From NCBI RefSeq assembly GCF_003573695.1, contig NC_039366.1, forward strand, positions 159,902,770 to 159,966,769: a stretch of DNA of 64,000 nucleotides. The letters run 5' to 3'. Shown one piece after another: positions 1-10,634 of this stretch. The position numbers and the translations under genes are program-made. This stretch comes from Papaver somniferum (taxonomy: Eukaryota; Streptophyta; Magnoliopsida; Ranunculales; Papaveraceae). The notes beneath the pieces are model-generated. The model saw only the letters and a list, made by a program, of their open reading frames with translations. It ran no database searches and was not told the origin of the DNA. Positions within the stretch are counted from its first letter, which is position 1. Every line of letters starts with the position of its first letter.

Positions 1-1982
1 AGACCGTCGATACTTGATGAAGTAAAATTCTGCAACGGAATAACAACATTGGTTTCATGATTCTAATAATGTGGGCGAGAAAAAGTCACGACAAGGGGAA
101 TACCGAGAACTCACCAAAGAACCAACTGGGGACTTTATGGTATTAGGTAACAGCTTATAACTCTTGTTCCTTCCTTCTCCACCGTGAACAATAGCTTCAG
201 TTTCTGGGAAATCTACACGGATTCGAGGTCTTACATTACGACCGTTCTGTGGTAAAATTCAGTAGCATAATTAGAATACAGATCTCATAATTTCATGAAG
301 ATTATACGAAGAAACATACCTGAGAAGATCCTGGAGACGATTTCCGTTTATCACCAGAGAGATACTTCAATCTTAGTCAACCAGAAATCATTTCAGTAGA
401 AGGAGGATCCTTCACTGGAGGCTGACCAACCATCACGCAATCGCTAAAGTTGTTGATCCCAAAATTCTACATAACCTGGAGTTACATATGCAAGTCTCTC
501 GGAGCAAGGGAACCAGTAATTACTTCCTTCCACATGAGTTTGGTCTAAATGGGTTCTAAGTTGTTCAACTGATGGCTTCCTCCTTTGAAAAATTGGAACA
601 TACTGATCTATACCCATTTGTCGAGCTGCTCTGTCAATATTATATTCCTCCACTGAAAGTTCTCCGTATATAGCCGATATCAAATGACCAGGGGTGCAAA
701 TCAACATGAAAGATCTTTCGCCATCACTCAGATTTTCACCGGACATCAGCATCACACTCTCTCCAGTATTGAAAGTCGTTGGCTGGGAAACATAAGCAAG
801 AACAGACACCCACGGGGGGAAGTTGAACTCAGATTCATCATCCAACACATCAATGAGGCGTGCTTTAGACCGAGGCTGCTTTGTAGACCAACGCATGATC
901 CTGGCATTATCTTTTTCAGAGAAGATGTGAAGAGCATCAGCATTCGGTCCTTGCAAAATATTACTTGGAATAGGTGCATAGTTATTGAAGTGTTCCCACA
1001 TCAAATCTTGAAGAAACATCATGTTGGCATAGCACTCAATCTTCATAAAGCCATTCGACACACTGGAGTCTATTATCAAGAAGTCCAAGTTAGAATACAA
1101 AGAACCCAGGAATAACCTACCTATCGGAAGTTGCTCACCTTGAGCCATCTTGATAGCAAAGGGGATCACGAAGGGTTTCAACAAGTTTCCACTGTCTTCA
1201 AATATGTCTATGGACAACCATAAACATAAGAAAGCAGCAATGGGAAACATACCGTCGATGGGACTATCAGATACCTCGTCTTTTGGCCACCAGCGTGTTA
1301 ACCAGTGAGCATAGCATCCTTTACTGCCATACGCCTTATTCACTTCCTCCATTGCGGCTGTCAAGATGTTAGAAACTGAAATCTCCTCATCTGAAAGATC
1401 TCCAGGGAGATTGCCCGTGATTGGGAGATGCATCAAAGCAGCCACATCCTCTAAGGTAACGGTAAACTCTCCCCATCTGCATATAAAGGTGTGAGTGGGA
1501 ATACACCAACGAGCAAGTAGATCCACAATACCTCTCGCATCATGGAAAATGAATAAGTCTCCAGAAGCCTGAATAGCTCTAGTTACTTGCGCCTGATCGA
1601 GCATAACCCTGACATGAGGGAAACCCAGCATATGTCTCGCCCATCCAGAGAATTTTTCCAAAGGTCGTCGAGAAAGATTAAACTCTATGATTGATGCAAG
1701 GAAGATACCTCGTTCAAGAAAAAACCGAATCACTGTCGTAGGAGTCACCAATTTCTTCTGAGTAACATTTCTGGGATTTATCAGAAGACAATACACTGGA
1801 GATTTGAGATGATTCTCAGTTTTCTGCTCAACCTCCGCAAAAAATGCATCATCTATATTCGGGACATTCTTAATTCCATAGGATTCATCCTCTTCTTCGC
1901 CAACGGAAGTCTCATCTCTGGAGGTATCATCATCAATACACATTTCGTCCCTTGGAGTGTCGTTAGCTTGGGAGTTGGACAT
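1..1982 (-). pseudogene. Antisense plant mobile domain (PMD) gene of element A, exons 1-2 and start of 3
   Basis: Exon 1 runs from an ATG at 1982 to 321, followed by a GTATGT donor. Exon 2 is 115-246 (132 bp, 44 codons, phase 0), between a CCACAG acceptor and a GTGAGT donor. Exon 3 begins near the left edge. The protein has an acidic N-terminus, then an aminotransferase-like plant mobile domain: the motif around CRWGEFTVTLEDV and ALMHLPITG is diagnostic of PMD proteins (MAIN/MAIL family and transposon relatives). I know of no enzymatic activity for this domain; host members act in silencing and genome stability. Exon 1 is open from 2015 to a TAG at 444-446, where B has CAG, so one C-to-T change truncates it after WDQQL. 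The frame then continues with clear homology to 321. The gene is antisense to the retrotransposon. Confidence 0.8.
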
Positions 1983-3369
1983 CTTTGCGGAGTAGCTGTA
2001 AAGTTCACACCACATTCTACTTCAGTATGTCTTCCAGATATAAATCAAGGGAGTACAAGCATCTAATGGTAACTCTTAACTCTTACCTTTTACGCTTCCA
2101 CTAACGATAGTGATAGTAATGCTAGAATTAACACCTCAAAAATCGTTCGTTTCTTCGAAACCTACAAAAGACGAACGAAACTCAGATTTTTCATAAAATC
2201 ATGAACATTTCCACTGCGTAAACATTTACCATGGAATTATGAAAACTAAAACAATATGTCATCATAAATAATTGTTTACTTTGAACATTATTCAAAAATC
2301 AGTGTTGAAAATATATGTTTACAAAACATGAAATAATAACTCACGCAAAAAAAAAAAAGAGTATGCCTTTTTTCGTGAAAGCATGCCACGGTTTTGTATG
2401 CAAATATATTTTTCATGGACAGACCATGATTTTATGAATAAAAAAAAAACTCTTTTCCTTCGTATCGTCGTTCGTCTTTAAAACGAAGGTTTATTTTCAA
2501 TTTTGTGAAAGCTCACACCTTATAAGATAAAGTTTTGATTTACATGAAAGCTTATAAACAAAATTCTATCCCTGGACACAAGTTCATGTATAAAAAAAAA
2601 CTTTTCCTTCGTACTATCGTCATCCTCTAAAACGAAGGTTTATTTCGGTTTTGTGAAAACTCACTTCTTTTATGATAAAACTTTGGTTCCCACGAAAGCT
2701 CATAAACTAAACTTTATCACTAGACCTAGGTCTACATATATTAAAAATCTCTCTTAAATCAGGGATTATTGTTAGTTTTCAAAACTAACGATCAAATGAA
2801 CACACGTTTTCAAAAAACAAGAGTTTTTCAACAAAAATCCTACTCACCTACACACATATATGATTTCAACATGATCACTTCATGAAACTCATATAAACAT
2901 CATAAAAAAAAAATCCACACCTGGTTGGCGCCGACCGAAAGTTGGCCGGACGGTGGTGGCGGCAGTTGGTGCTCTGGCGTGAAATCTTTCTCCTCCTGTT
3001 GCTGGCGTGAAGGTGGTGGATAGGTGATGAAGTTGCTGGTCGTGTAAAATAAAAAAAAAAAAGGAATTAATTCCCTTTTATATCAATTTTTATTTCCAAA
3101 ACCTAATTTTACAAGGATTTCCTTATTTGGGCCCGACCCGCGAATCCTAAACGACCAAGGTTCCATCGTCCAAACCAGCGGTTCAACGCCACTTTATGCT
3201 CATCAAACGATGCTCTATCATGCCACTGAGATCTTCATTCAATTCATGGTATGCTCGCGCTATCAAAATCCGGTAACGTCTTAACTTACGTTAAGTTCAA
3301 TTACTTATATTGTTTATGACCGGAAAATCACCATTCAATGCTGACTGAGGACCACGGCTTTCCTCACTA
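1983..3369. other. Non-coding 3' internal region of element A
   Basis: Between the PMD start codon and the polypurine tract there is AT-rich sequence with no convincing ORF. It should hold the promoter and 5' leader of the antisense gene. It contains a two-copy direct repeat of about 146 bp (about 2440-2580 and 2585-2725), each copy with a CCTTCGTA...AACGAAGGTTTAT block. Element B has a single copy of this block (about 24845-24990). A GC-richer patch (2930-3030) lies before an A-run and matches 24540-24650 of B. Confidence 0.6.
2440..2725 (+). repeat. Two-copy direct repeat of about 146 bp
   Basis: Each copy runs from CTTTTCCTTCGTA through AACGAAGGTTTAT, a GTGAAA(G/A)CTCAC block and a TTTAT(C)AC(T)...GGAC/AGAC end. 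The copies are diverged. Only one copy is present in the equivalent part of element B. Confidence 0.6.
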
Positions 3370-3383
3370 AGCAGGGGACTTAA
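3370..3383 (+). promoter_or_regulatory. Polypurine tract of element A
   Basis: The purine-rich AGCAGGGGACTTAA lies directly against the LTR start. The same motif is found in reverse complement at 24205-24218 next to the 3' LTR of B. This is the expected plus-strand primer position. Confidence 0.65.
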
Positions 3384-3689
3384 TGTAGATGGTGGATTTT
3401 CGACAAAGTCTAAAATCATAAACCCATAATTATACGAACTCTTGATCCAGCAATCATATGTGAGTACTGAGACACGGGTCTCTCGTCGAATCCTCTGATT
3501 GAGAATACTTTCTCTCAGAGTACATGCAAATATGTAGTCTCTCGGCTGGACAACGGGATATGTCATGAATATTGAACACTTCAGTAATTATTTCTATATA
3601 GAATCACGAGATTGACGGCTCCTAGACAGCTTGCTCTGCTAGTATAGAGCGATAACGTCTTCAGGATACAAACAACGAGTTTCCCTGAC

Positions 3690-3697
3690 TATATAAA
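3690..3697 (+). promoter_or_regulatory. Upstream TATA-like box in family P LTR
   Basis: TATATAAA followed by GG, about 300 bp into the LTR. It is conserved at 23917-23924 and 35064-35071 (minus strand) in B. It sits between the two copies of a GCTCCTAGACAGCTTGCTC motif. Confidence 0.4.
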
Positions 3698-4081
3698 GGA
3701 TATGAAGCTCCAGCAAGCTCATGTCAAAATAATTAATGCTCCTAGACAGCTTGCTCTGCTAGTATAGAGCCATAAGTTAATTATTCCTAAATTCTTGGAT
3801 TCATCCACTGAATTTCCGAAAATATTCAAATATTTTCGCAGTATTTCGTTACTTCAATCTATGGTTCTTCCCAGCAGAATTTCATGGGTTAGTAATAAAT
3901 ATTCAACGCACGGGCGTCTGAGCTACCTCCGAGTAAGTCCCAGCTCAAAAGGTGCAAGTGTACTCAACGACGATGCACTAACAATCATCGCACGAACAAG
4001 TATTTCAAAATACGACGAAACGATGAACCTATGCAAAATAGGAAGGAAAATAATAAATAATTAAAATATTGACCAAGGCAC

Positions 4082-4890
4082 CAAGGGATTAGACTCACCG
4101 ACCGGCCGGCCGTGCCGTGGCCAATCCCACTCCAGTTTTATATTTTATCATATTTTTTGTTATTTTCCTTGATCTTATGAAAATCCTTTCATTTCAACAA
4201 ACATCCTTCATTTGAGGAAACTCCTCAGTTTAATGGTGCTTCCTTCGCACGAAGGAAATAATATAAAATTGGGAAAAATATTGCGGGGTCGTGATTGTTG
4301 GCCAACCGGCCATGCCTTGATCCCGGCCGGCCCCACACCTCATGGTTCCTCATTATTTTATTATTATTTCCCTAATCTCATGAAAACTCCTTCATCTCAT
4401 GGTATTTTCATAAATACATGAAAAATAATATAAAATTAGGGAAACCCGTGGGACCGAGCCCCAGCCGGCCGGCCATGCCCTAACCGGTCCCACACGCCCC
4501 TTTATTTTATTATTATTATTTTAAGGTTTCCTTCATCCCATGAAACTCCTTGATTTCATGGTATTTCTCTCAAATTAGGAAAATACCTTCAAATCATGGA
4601 AAAATACACGGAAAATACATAAAAATTAGGGAAACTCGTGGGACCGGGCCCAAACCGGCCGGCCATGCCCTAGCCGTTCCCACACGCCCTTATTTTTATT
4701 ATTTTAATATTATTTGCTTCCTTGATCCCATGGAACTCCTTCACCTCAAGGAAACTCCTTAATTTCAACAAATTCTTTTATTTCATGATATTTTCATAAA
4801 ATCATGAAAAATAATATAAAATTAGGAAAAGGCACCATGGGACCGTGGTCACTGGCCAGCCGGCCATGCCTTGGCTTTAGCGGTCCCACG
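4082..4890 (+). repeat. Five GC-rich palindromic modules in AT-rich spacer (family P LTR)
   Basis: Five cores (about 4082-4130, 4281-4335, 4445-4495, 4640-4685, 4838-4890) each hold one or more CCGG/GGCCGGCC blocks. The clearest are framed by GTGGGACCG and CGGTCCCAC, exact inverted repeats (4448-4456 with 4485-4493; 4838-4845 with 4881-4888). Spacers are 100-160 bp of AT-rich sequence with recurring (A)AAATTAGG and CATGAAA blocks. Confidence 0.85.
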
Positions 4891-6134
4891 CTTCATTATT
4901 CCTTCATTTTATAATTATTTTCCTCCATCTCATGAAGTTTCCTCAGTTTCAGCAAAACCCTGATTTTATTGTATTTTCTCAAATGGTTGCTCAAACGCAC
5001 GCCATAAAATATCAAAATTCTCAGGACTGAGACGCGGACGTGTTGACGACGTGAGCATGTTACCTTGACCGACCAAGGTTGGCTCTTTGGTTCGCAATAA
5101 GTCGGTCCCACGTATTTTCATGGTTTGGCCTAATTTGCGCAATTGCACGTATTAGGTCCAAGACTCTTCCAAATAATTTTGGAATTTCATGAAGTGATCG
5201 TCATTCGATCCCATGACCATCCAGGGTGGGTTTCATGACCCCTTGATCGGTATCTCACCTCTTCATAATTAATTAGGTTTTATCACCTAAGGCTCAGAGG
5301 AGAAATATATGAAAAATGATTGAACCAACATTTGATCATCTTTTCACCAACTCTTCAAGGGGTCTTGGTATTTGCTCATGCGAGCATATGGACGCTACAT
5401 GGTTGACCCACGGTCTCATGTATCCGTTCCTCCTTCATTCCATGGTTAAAGTTTCAATAAACTATCACCCGGTCATCAATTGATCAAATTAGGGTTTCTG
5501 AGTCCAAGGATCATAATTCCAGATTCGAACGCTAATAATTTTACGACGATCTCATTATAACCATTTTATTATACTCGGTTCAACTACCAGTATTCTAATT
5601 AATGTTTTAATTCGGTGACGCTGCCAATAATTCATCAGACAAGCAAGACTTGCTCAGATGAGCAATATTTGCTCAAACCAAGGAATATTGGTTCAACTAT
5701 CAATATTCAACAACTCATCAAATGAGCAATACTTGCTCACATCAACGTGAGAATTATACATCCGTCTCAACAGACACGTTCAATTCATGAGTCTTAGAAC
5801 ATTTTGCAAAATCATGTTCAACTCAGCAAATACATGGACTCATCGTCCCATAAAGTCATGAAATCAACAACTGACTAATTAACCACGAGACATCAATCCT
5901 GTCACTTCGGGGGATATCAACTAGGGTTTTGATCTGACGGTCTACGACACGTGTGTTCATATACATGATGGAATGTGAGCAAGTCGTGCAATCAGTTGAA
6001 GGATTTAACAAAGTAGTGGATGGAAAATCGACCAAGTCTCCGCACGATGAGCAACTGGTTTCAAACACGATTTCCATTTACCCACTCTTTGATTCCATCA
6101 ACTGTCACACTTCATGGGATCATGGTGTCTACAA

Positions 6135-6142
6135 TATAAATA
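6135..6142 (+). promoter_or_regulatory. Downstream TATA-like box in family P LTR
   Basis: TATAAATA about 415 bp before the LTR end, conserved at 32636-32643 (minus strand) in B and near 53975 in the solo LTR. Its place near the LTR 3' end makes it a better candidate than the upstream box for the U3/R promoter driving gag. Confidence 0.45.
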
Positions 6143-6555
6143 AGTCTATGAAATCATGATTGAATATACAACGATCTCGCGTCTCACAGACAACACGAGA
6201 TCAACACCTCATCAATTGAGCAATTACTCTCAACTGAGCAACTTCAATCATTCATAACTTATCTTATTCAGAATTCACAACACACCCACAATCTTTGATT
6301 ACCATTGATTCCACACATTTCTCAGCTTCCCTCTTACAGATCAACCCATCCTCTCTTGTGACCGAATTTACTCTGGAACGACCATTGTCTTGGTTTAAGC
6401 CGGAGTACTACAAATTGATCTCTCGAATTCAAAGTACTCCCTTTTTGCAGTGCATCTGTGTGAGGTTGAACATTTCGCTCGGTTCAAGGAGTCTCCTCCG
6501 TGTGGTCGTCTTCTCAATCCCGTAAAAACCAGCAAATCATTTTGCCCCATCTACA

Positions 6556-7698
6556 ACATTCATCAAGGAGTTTATACGCTTATCTATTTCTCGAAATATG
6601 CGTTGGTAAGCTTTCGCTTTGTCCAAGTTCATCTTTATAAGTGATGAAAGTCATGTTGATTATTTCAATATCTTGAAAATCGCTTTGATGAAATATAGTG
6701 TGTGAATAACCTCTATTTAACATCCTCTAAGAATGTTCAATGATTGAAATGAGAGTTTAGAATATATAACCTTGAATGGATATAAACATTGTATGTGAAC
6801 TCATACTTTGTGTAAGCCCAAAATCCTTGAACTAAATTATGTGTACTTTACTGGTTCAGGATGTCCGGAAGCTAAGTCCGCGTACCCGTACGCGTACTTC
6901 CGGAAGTTCACATTCCGTGAATTTCTGCTGGAGTTTGTGAACTGAAAAAAAACTCAATCCGGGTACTTAAGTATGCGTACCGGTATGCATACTTGAGTGG
7001 GTTATTTTCTAAAAACGGTTTATTCGTGAACTAAGACATATATAAACTAAGAATGCATATTTGCAATCCGTGGCTATAATGTTCATGAATCAATTCGAGT
7101 GAATCAAAATAGTTTTTGTTTCGATTGTGTCTTATATACTTCTATGAGATCTAAGCAATTGAACAACTCTCTAACTAGTTCTTATGAATCATTTGAACTA
7201 GTTATGGTGAAGATGAATAAGGTTGATATGAAAGTGCTCATATGGCTAACCATTGGTTAACTATTGTTGAACCAACTAGGTGTACACGTTTAGGTATGAT
7301 TACACAAACCTAAATGAACGTGCATTTAATTTGTGTATAACAAGCTAAGTTCGATCTAACGGTTGAAAGATATTAGCTTGAATATAATCAGGTTTTCATC
7401 TAACGGTGAATATTGAATGCTTTGTTACCAAGGTAACATTGATTGTAAACCCTGATTTGAACACTATATAAAGGAGAACTCTAGCAACTGGGAAACCTAA
7501 TCCCCACACCTCCTGTGTGATACTAGTTGTATAATCTAGAGTCGATTCTCCTTTAACCTTAGGTTTCTACCGATACCTTGTAGATTAACGACTTGAAGAC
7601 TTCATTGGTATTGTGAAGCCAGACCCAACTATTTTCTCTGTAGTTGCATGATCTGATCTTGCTGTTTCTATCGTGATTGATTGCAATCGTAAGATTGG
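6556..7698 (+). repeat. Family R LTR fragment
   Basis: Matches the middle of the element E LTR (compare about 36770-37920): the CTCGAAATATG...GGTAAGCTTTCGC block, the CCGGAAG-rich block, and TATATAAA at 7465-7472. It is cut on the left by element A and on the right by the LTR of element C. It is therefore older than both. Confidence 0.8.
7465..7472 (+). promoter_or_regulatory. TATA-like box of family R LTR
   Basis: TATATAAAGGAGA, conserved at 37686-37693 in element E and as a variant at 17045-17052 in the solo LTR. About 30-50 bp downstream lies the CACACCTCCTGTGTGATACTAG block that is the probable start of R. Confidence 0.5.
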
Positions 7699-8441
7699 TG
7701 TTAGAGCATAGCTCGGTTGAACTCACCAAGCATTGGTATGTCAGGTTTGGTTGTCATATTTTAGTGAGCCAAAACTCATTTAAAGAGTCGCTTGATTATG
7801 TACTAGAGTCAACTTCGTATAGGTTAGCTTGAAAGTATTAGGATATGAGACATTACAAGTATTACGTGAAGAATTGAAGAAGTAAGGAGCTACAACGACA
7901 ACATCATCCTTCCACTTGAGGTTAGTGATATTTGACTTGAACTGTTTCATTCCCTAACGTATCTTTCAAATCGTGCATATTGAAAACATAACTGCGAAGC
8001 ATGAATGAGCATACTCTAGTTAGACGTAGTATTAAGGAATACAATACGAAGTATAACGCTTATCTTTTGAACTTCGTATATAAGAGATCGACATAATCGT
8101 TTGAATTCTATTGTGATTATGTATGGGTATGAGGTGAAGATTTCATCCTAAGAAACAATGTTTTACATTCGTTTAAAGGGAGTAAATTCATGAACTTATT
8201 TTGTGAATCGGAAGGGAAATCGCTAGGCTTATTGGTATTGTTATTCATTGCATATCTTTTGAACTACCAATATGTGTGATTCGTGTAACCGCTCATGACT
8301 TTTTTATTTTCTTGGTAAAACTATTCACAAGGCCTGACTTTTGTATTGGTATGACTTTTATTAGTGAAACCGATCTTAAGTAATCACCTGAGATGGTATG
8401 ATCGATTTGTTGTAATTGGTATGACCAACTCTAGGCAAAGG

Positions 8442-8655
8442 GGAACCGATCCTAGTAAAAGGTGCAACCGATCCTATAAACATGTGCAAAGGGGAATCGA
8501 TCCTTGTAAGAGGTGCAACAAGTTTCTAGTTATTGGGAACTGATCCTATAAACATCTGCAACACGTTTTTAGATATTGGGAACCGATCCTATGGACATGT
8601 GCAACAAATACAAGTTAGATACCATATATATGTGGGAACAGATCCTAGTACCTAG
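8442..8655 (+). repeat. Six degenerate GAACCGATCCTA repeats in family Q LTR
   Basis: Units near 8442, 8464, 8492, 8538, 8578 and 8632 share (G)GGAAC(C/T)GATCCTA(T/G) followed by (A)CATGTGCAAC or (A)GGTGCAAC. The reverse complement set is at about 13198-13400 in the LTR of D. Position upstream of the TATA box suggests enhancer-like U3 repeats. Confidence 0.7.
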
Positions 8656-9189
8656 TCAACCGAATTTTGGAAATCTAGTGTGACTAATTCCAGTACCCAC
8701 ATGGAGGTAGAACCGAAACTTGTTTTGGTAGAACCATGAAACCCATGTTTGGTGATTGAGTGTTCTTAATCAATCACATAGTTCTTTAAAGTCAGATGAA
8801 CCAATTCTAAACTTGTTTGGAAGTGTGGAAAATTGTTTTCAATATTGTAAGTATGAAAGAGGACTTACAAAGTAAAGATGTCGACATACTTTGAACATGT
8901 GCAGTAACACCTATCTTTAATTGTTCAAAGATATTCCTTAATAGCTAAAGGAAAAAATCCCGGATCGAAAAATAAATTGAGAATATTTTAATTAAGGTTT
9001 TTAATTTTATTTTTGGAAAATGAAAACTAGTAATGTGCATTTACTAGTTGGAGATTTTCTAAGAGATTTTAGGTCAATGTTTGGACAAAGCATTTCCAGG
9101 AATTATGGAAACCGAATTTGGAAATATATCGCATATCTTGAGAATATTTATGGTTTTGGAAATTCCTTGGTGTCCAAACTTCCTTGGTC

Positions 9190-9197
9190 TATAAATA
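9190..9197 (+). promoter_or_regulatory. TATA-like box of family Q LTR
   Basis: TATAAATA, conserved as the reverse complement at 12644-12651 in the LTR of D. It is followed within 60 bp by the AGCAAACTAATCCT block. Confidence 0.5.
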
Positions 9198-10567
9198 TCA
9201 AAGTTTGCATTTCGAGCAAACTAATCCTCAGAGCCAGCAAAACTACGTAGTTGTGTTGTTACTGGTGGAGCCGCCTATTCGGAGAGGAAAGTAACCTAAT
9301 TAGGCAAAATCTCTTACGACCGCTCGGTTTAAAGACTTTTTTGGGATTGAGAAGCTCTATTAGTACCGTTGGTGGGAAACTAGATAATTGCGATTTATTA
9401 TTAGTTTTCAATTGATTTGATTGACTAACGGTTGTTGAACTTTGATTGCACCTAGTTTGTTTATGCTTGAGAATCTTCTCTTATGATATAAGATTCACTC
9501 AAACTATATCGAAGTTTCGACGGGGATTTTTAGACTGTTTGTAGATCTAAAGACGTCTTGTGATGATCCATTGTTAACAGACTCCGTTTTGTGTGTGATT
9601 GATCACAAGAGATTCAAGTTGATTGTGTGCAGGTATTTATTGAAGATCTAAGAAGATTTGAAGACGAAGAATATTTATGATTTGGGTTCATAATCTTTGG
9701 TGTGCACAATACTTGTTTTGGTTAAAGAGGATCCAACTATAATCATTTTATCCTTGTGGTAGATTGGATTGATTAGTTGAGTAGATCGACATCAATACAA
9801 TTCTTTGTGATTCAAAGTATTGATTGCAAAATCTTGACAATTACTTTTGTAGTTGTTATTAGATAGATCTAAGGACCTGACAAAGGAGTTTATTGAGATA
9901 AACGGAAGAGCCTTTTGTCGAACTCATATCACTTAGTTGAAAAGAGTTGTTACCAAACAGATTTGTTGTTCCTTTACTATTTGGAAATACGAACCAAATG
10001 AATTGTTCCAAGTACGTGACTTATTACAAGTTGGAGGCGTGGGAATACAGACGGAACTAGGTGAACTGTAGGTTTAGTTGCTTGGTATCAACTATACGAA
10101 GTTGGTTTGATTTTTTATAGCGGCTTAATCTTGAGAGTATTCAATTGTGGACAAGGTCCCGGGGTTTTTCTACATTTGCGGTTTCCTCGTTAACAAAATC
10201 TTGCTGTGTATTTTAATTTTCTATTTCCGCAATTATAATTGTTTTTATTATAATTAGAAGTAAAATACACAAACGTTAATTCCTATTTACTTGATAGTAA
10301 TCCTATTCTGTTTGGTTAAGTCCGAACCTTTTATCAAGTAAACATACTTCGTTGTTGTATTGTCTCGATCTTGTATCCATAGTCAATCACACAAGTTATC
10401 TTGTTGTCGTATTGTCTCAATCTCGTATCCATAGACGGCCACATGAAGTGTGAACCTATTAGTTGTATTGTCTCGACTCGGTCTATAGACAACCACTTTC
10501 GGAGAAAGGACTTATAGGTGGAAAAGTTTTAGATTGAGGTACATTTGGGTACCCTCGTCTTTTCAAT

Positions 10568-10579
10568 TGGTATCAGAGC
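10568..10579 (+). promoter_or_regulatory. Primer binding site of element C
   Basis: TGGTATCAGAGC two bases after the LTR end is complementary to the 3' end of initiator methionine tRNA, the usual primer for plant Copia elements. Confidence 0.85.
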
Positions 10580-10634
10580 ATAAAAACACGAAAAGATCTA
10601 ACAATCTGTGTTTCGTGCGAACCAACCTATAAGA

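Larger units (their letters stand above)
1..6555 (+). mobile_element. Element A: family P Ty3-type LTR retrotransposon, 3' part only
   Basis: The right end is a complete LTR (3384-6555) starting TGTAGATGG and ending CCATCTACA, preceded by a purine-rich tract. The internal part to its left matches the 3' half of element B, including an antisense plant mobile domain gene. By comparison with B, whose gag lies on the strand opposite the PMD gene, the sense strand of A is plus and its gag/pol and 5' LTR lie outside the window. The sequence right of the LTR is a family R LTR fragment, so A inserted into older retrotransposon DNA. The duplicated target should be ACATT (6556-6560), but the other flank is not visible. 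Confidence 0.85.
3384..6555 (+). repeat. 3' LTR of element A (family P)
   Basis: 3172 bp, bounded by TGTAGATGG and CCATCTACA, which are inverted repeats of each other. It has two TATA-like boxes (3690-3697 and 6135-6142), a duplicated 32-bp motif (3619 and 3739), a train of GC-rich palindromic modules (4082-4890) and a cluster of TTGCTCA/TGAGCAA motifs (about 5640-5745). The same layout occurs in both LTRs of B. Confidence 0.9.
7699..10565 (+). repeat. 5' LTR of element C (family Q)
   Basis: 2867 bp, starting TGTTAGAGCATAGCTCGG and ending GTCTTTTCA. It contains TATAAATA at 9190-9197 and a run of six degenerate GGGAACCGATCCTAT-type repeats (8442-8655). It is the inverted counterpart of 11317-14106. 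Confidence 0.9.

Noticed and set aside
684..1115. 143-codon plus-strand frame
   Set aside because: Lies exactly opposite the PMD exon of element A; a reflection of that coding strand (the same reflection appears at 26381-26611 in B).
10568..10579. tRNA-like Met sequence
   Set aside because: Only the 12-nt complement of the tRNA 3' end at the LTR border, i.e. a primer site, not a tRNA gene.
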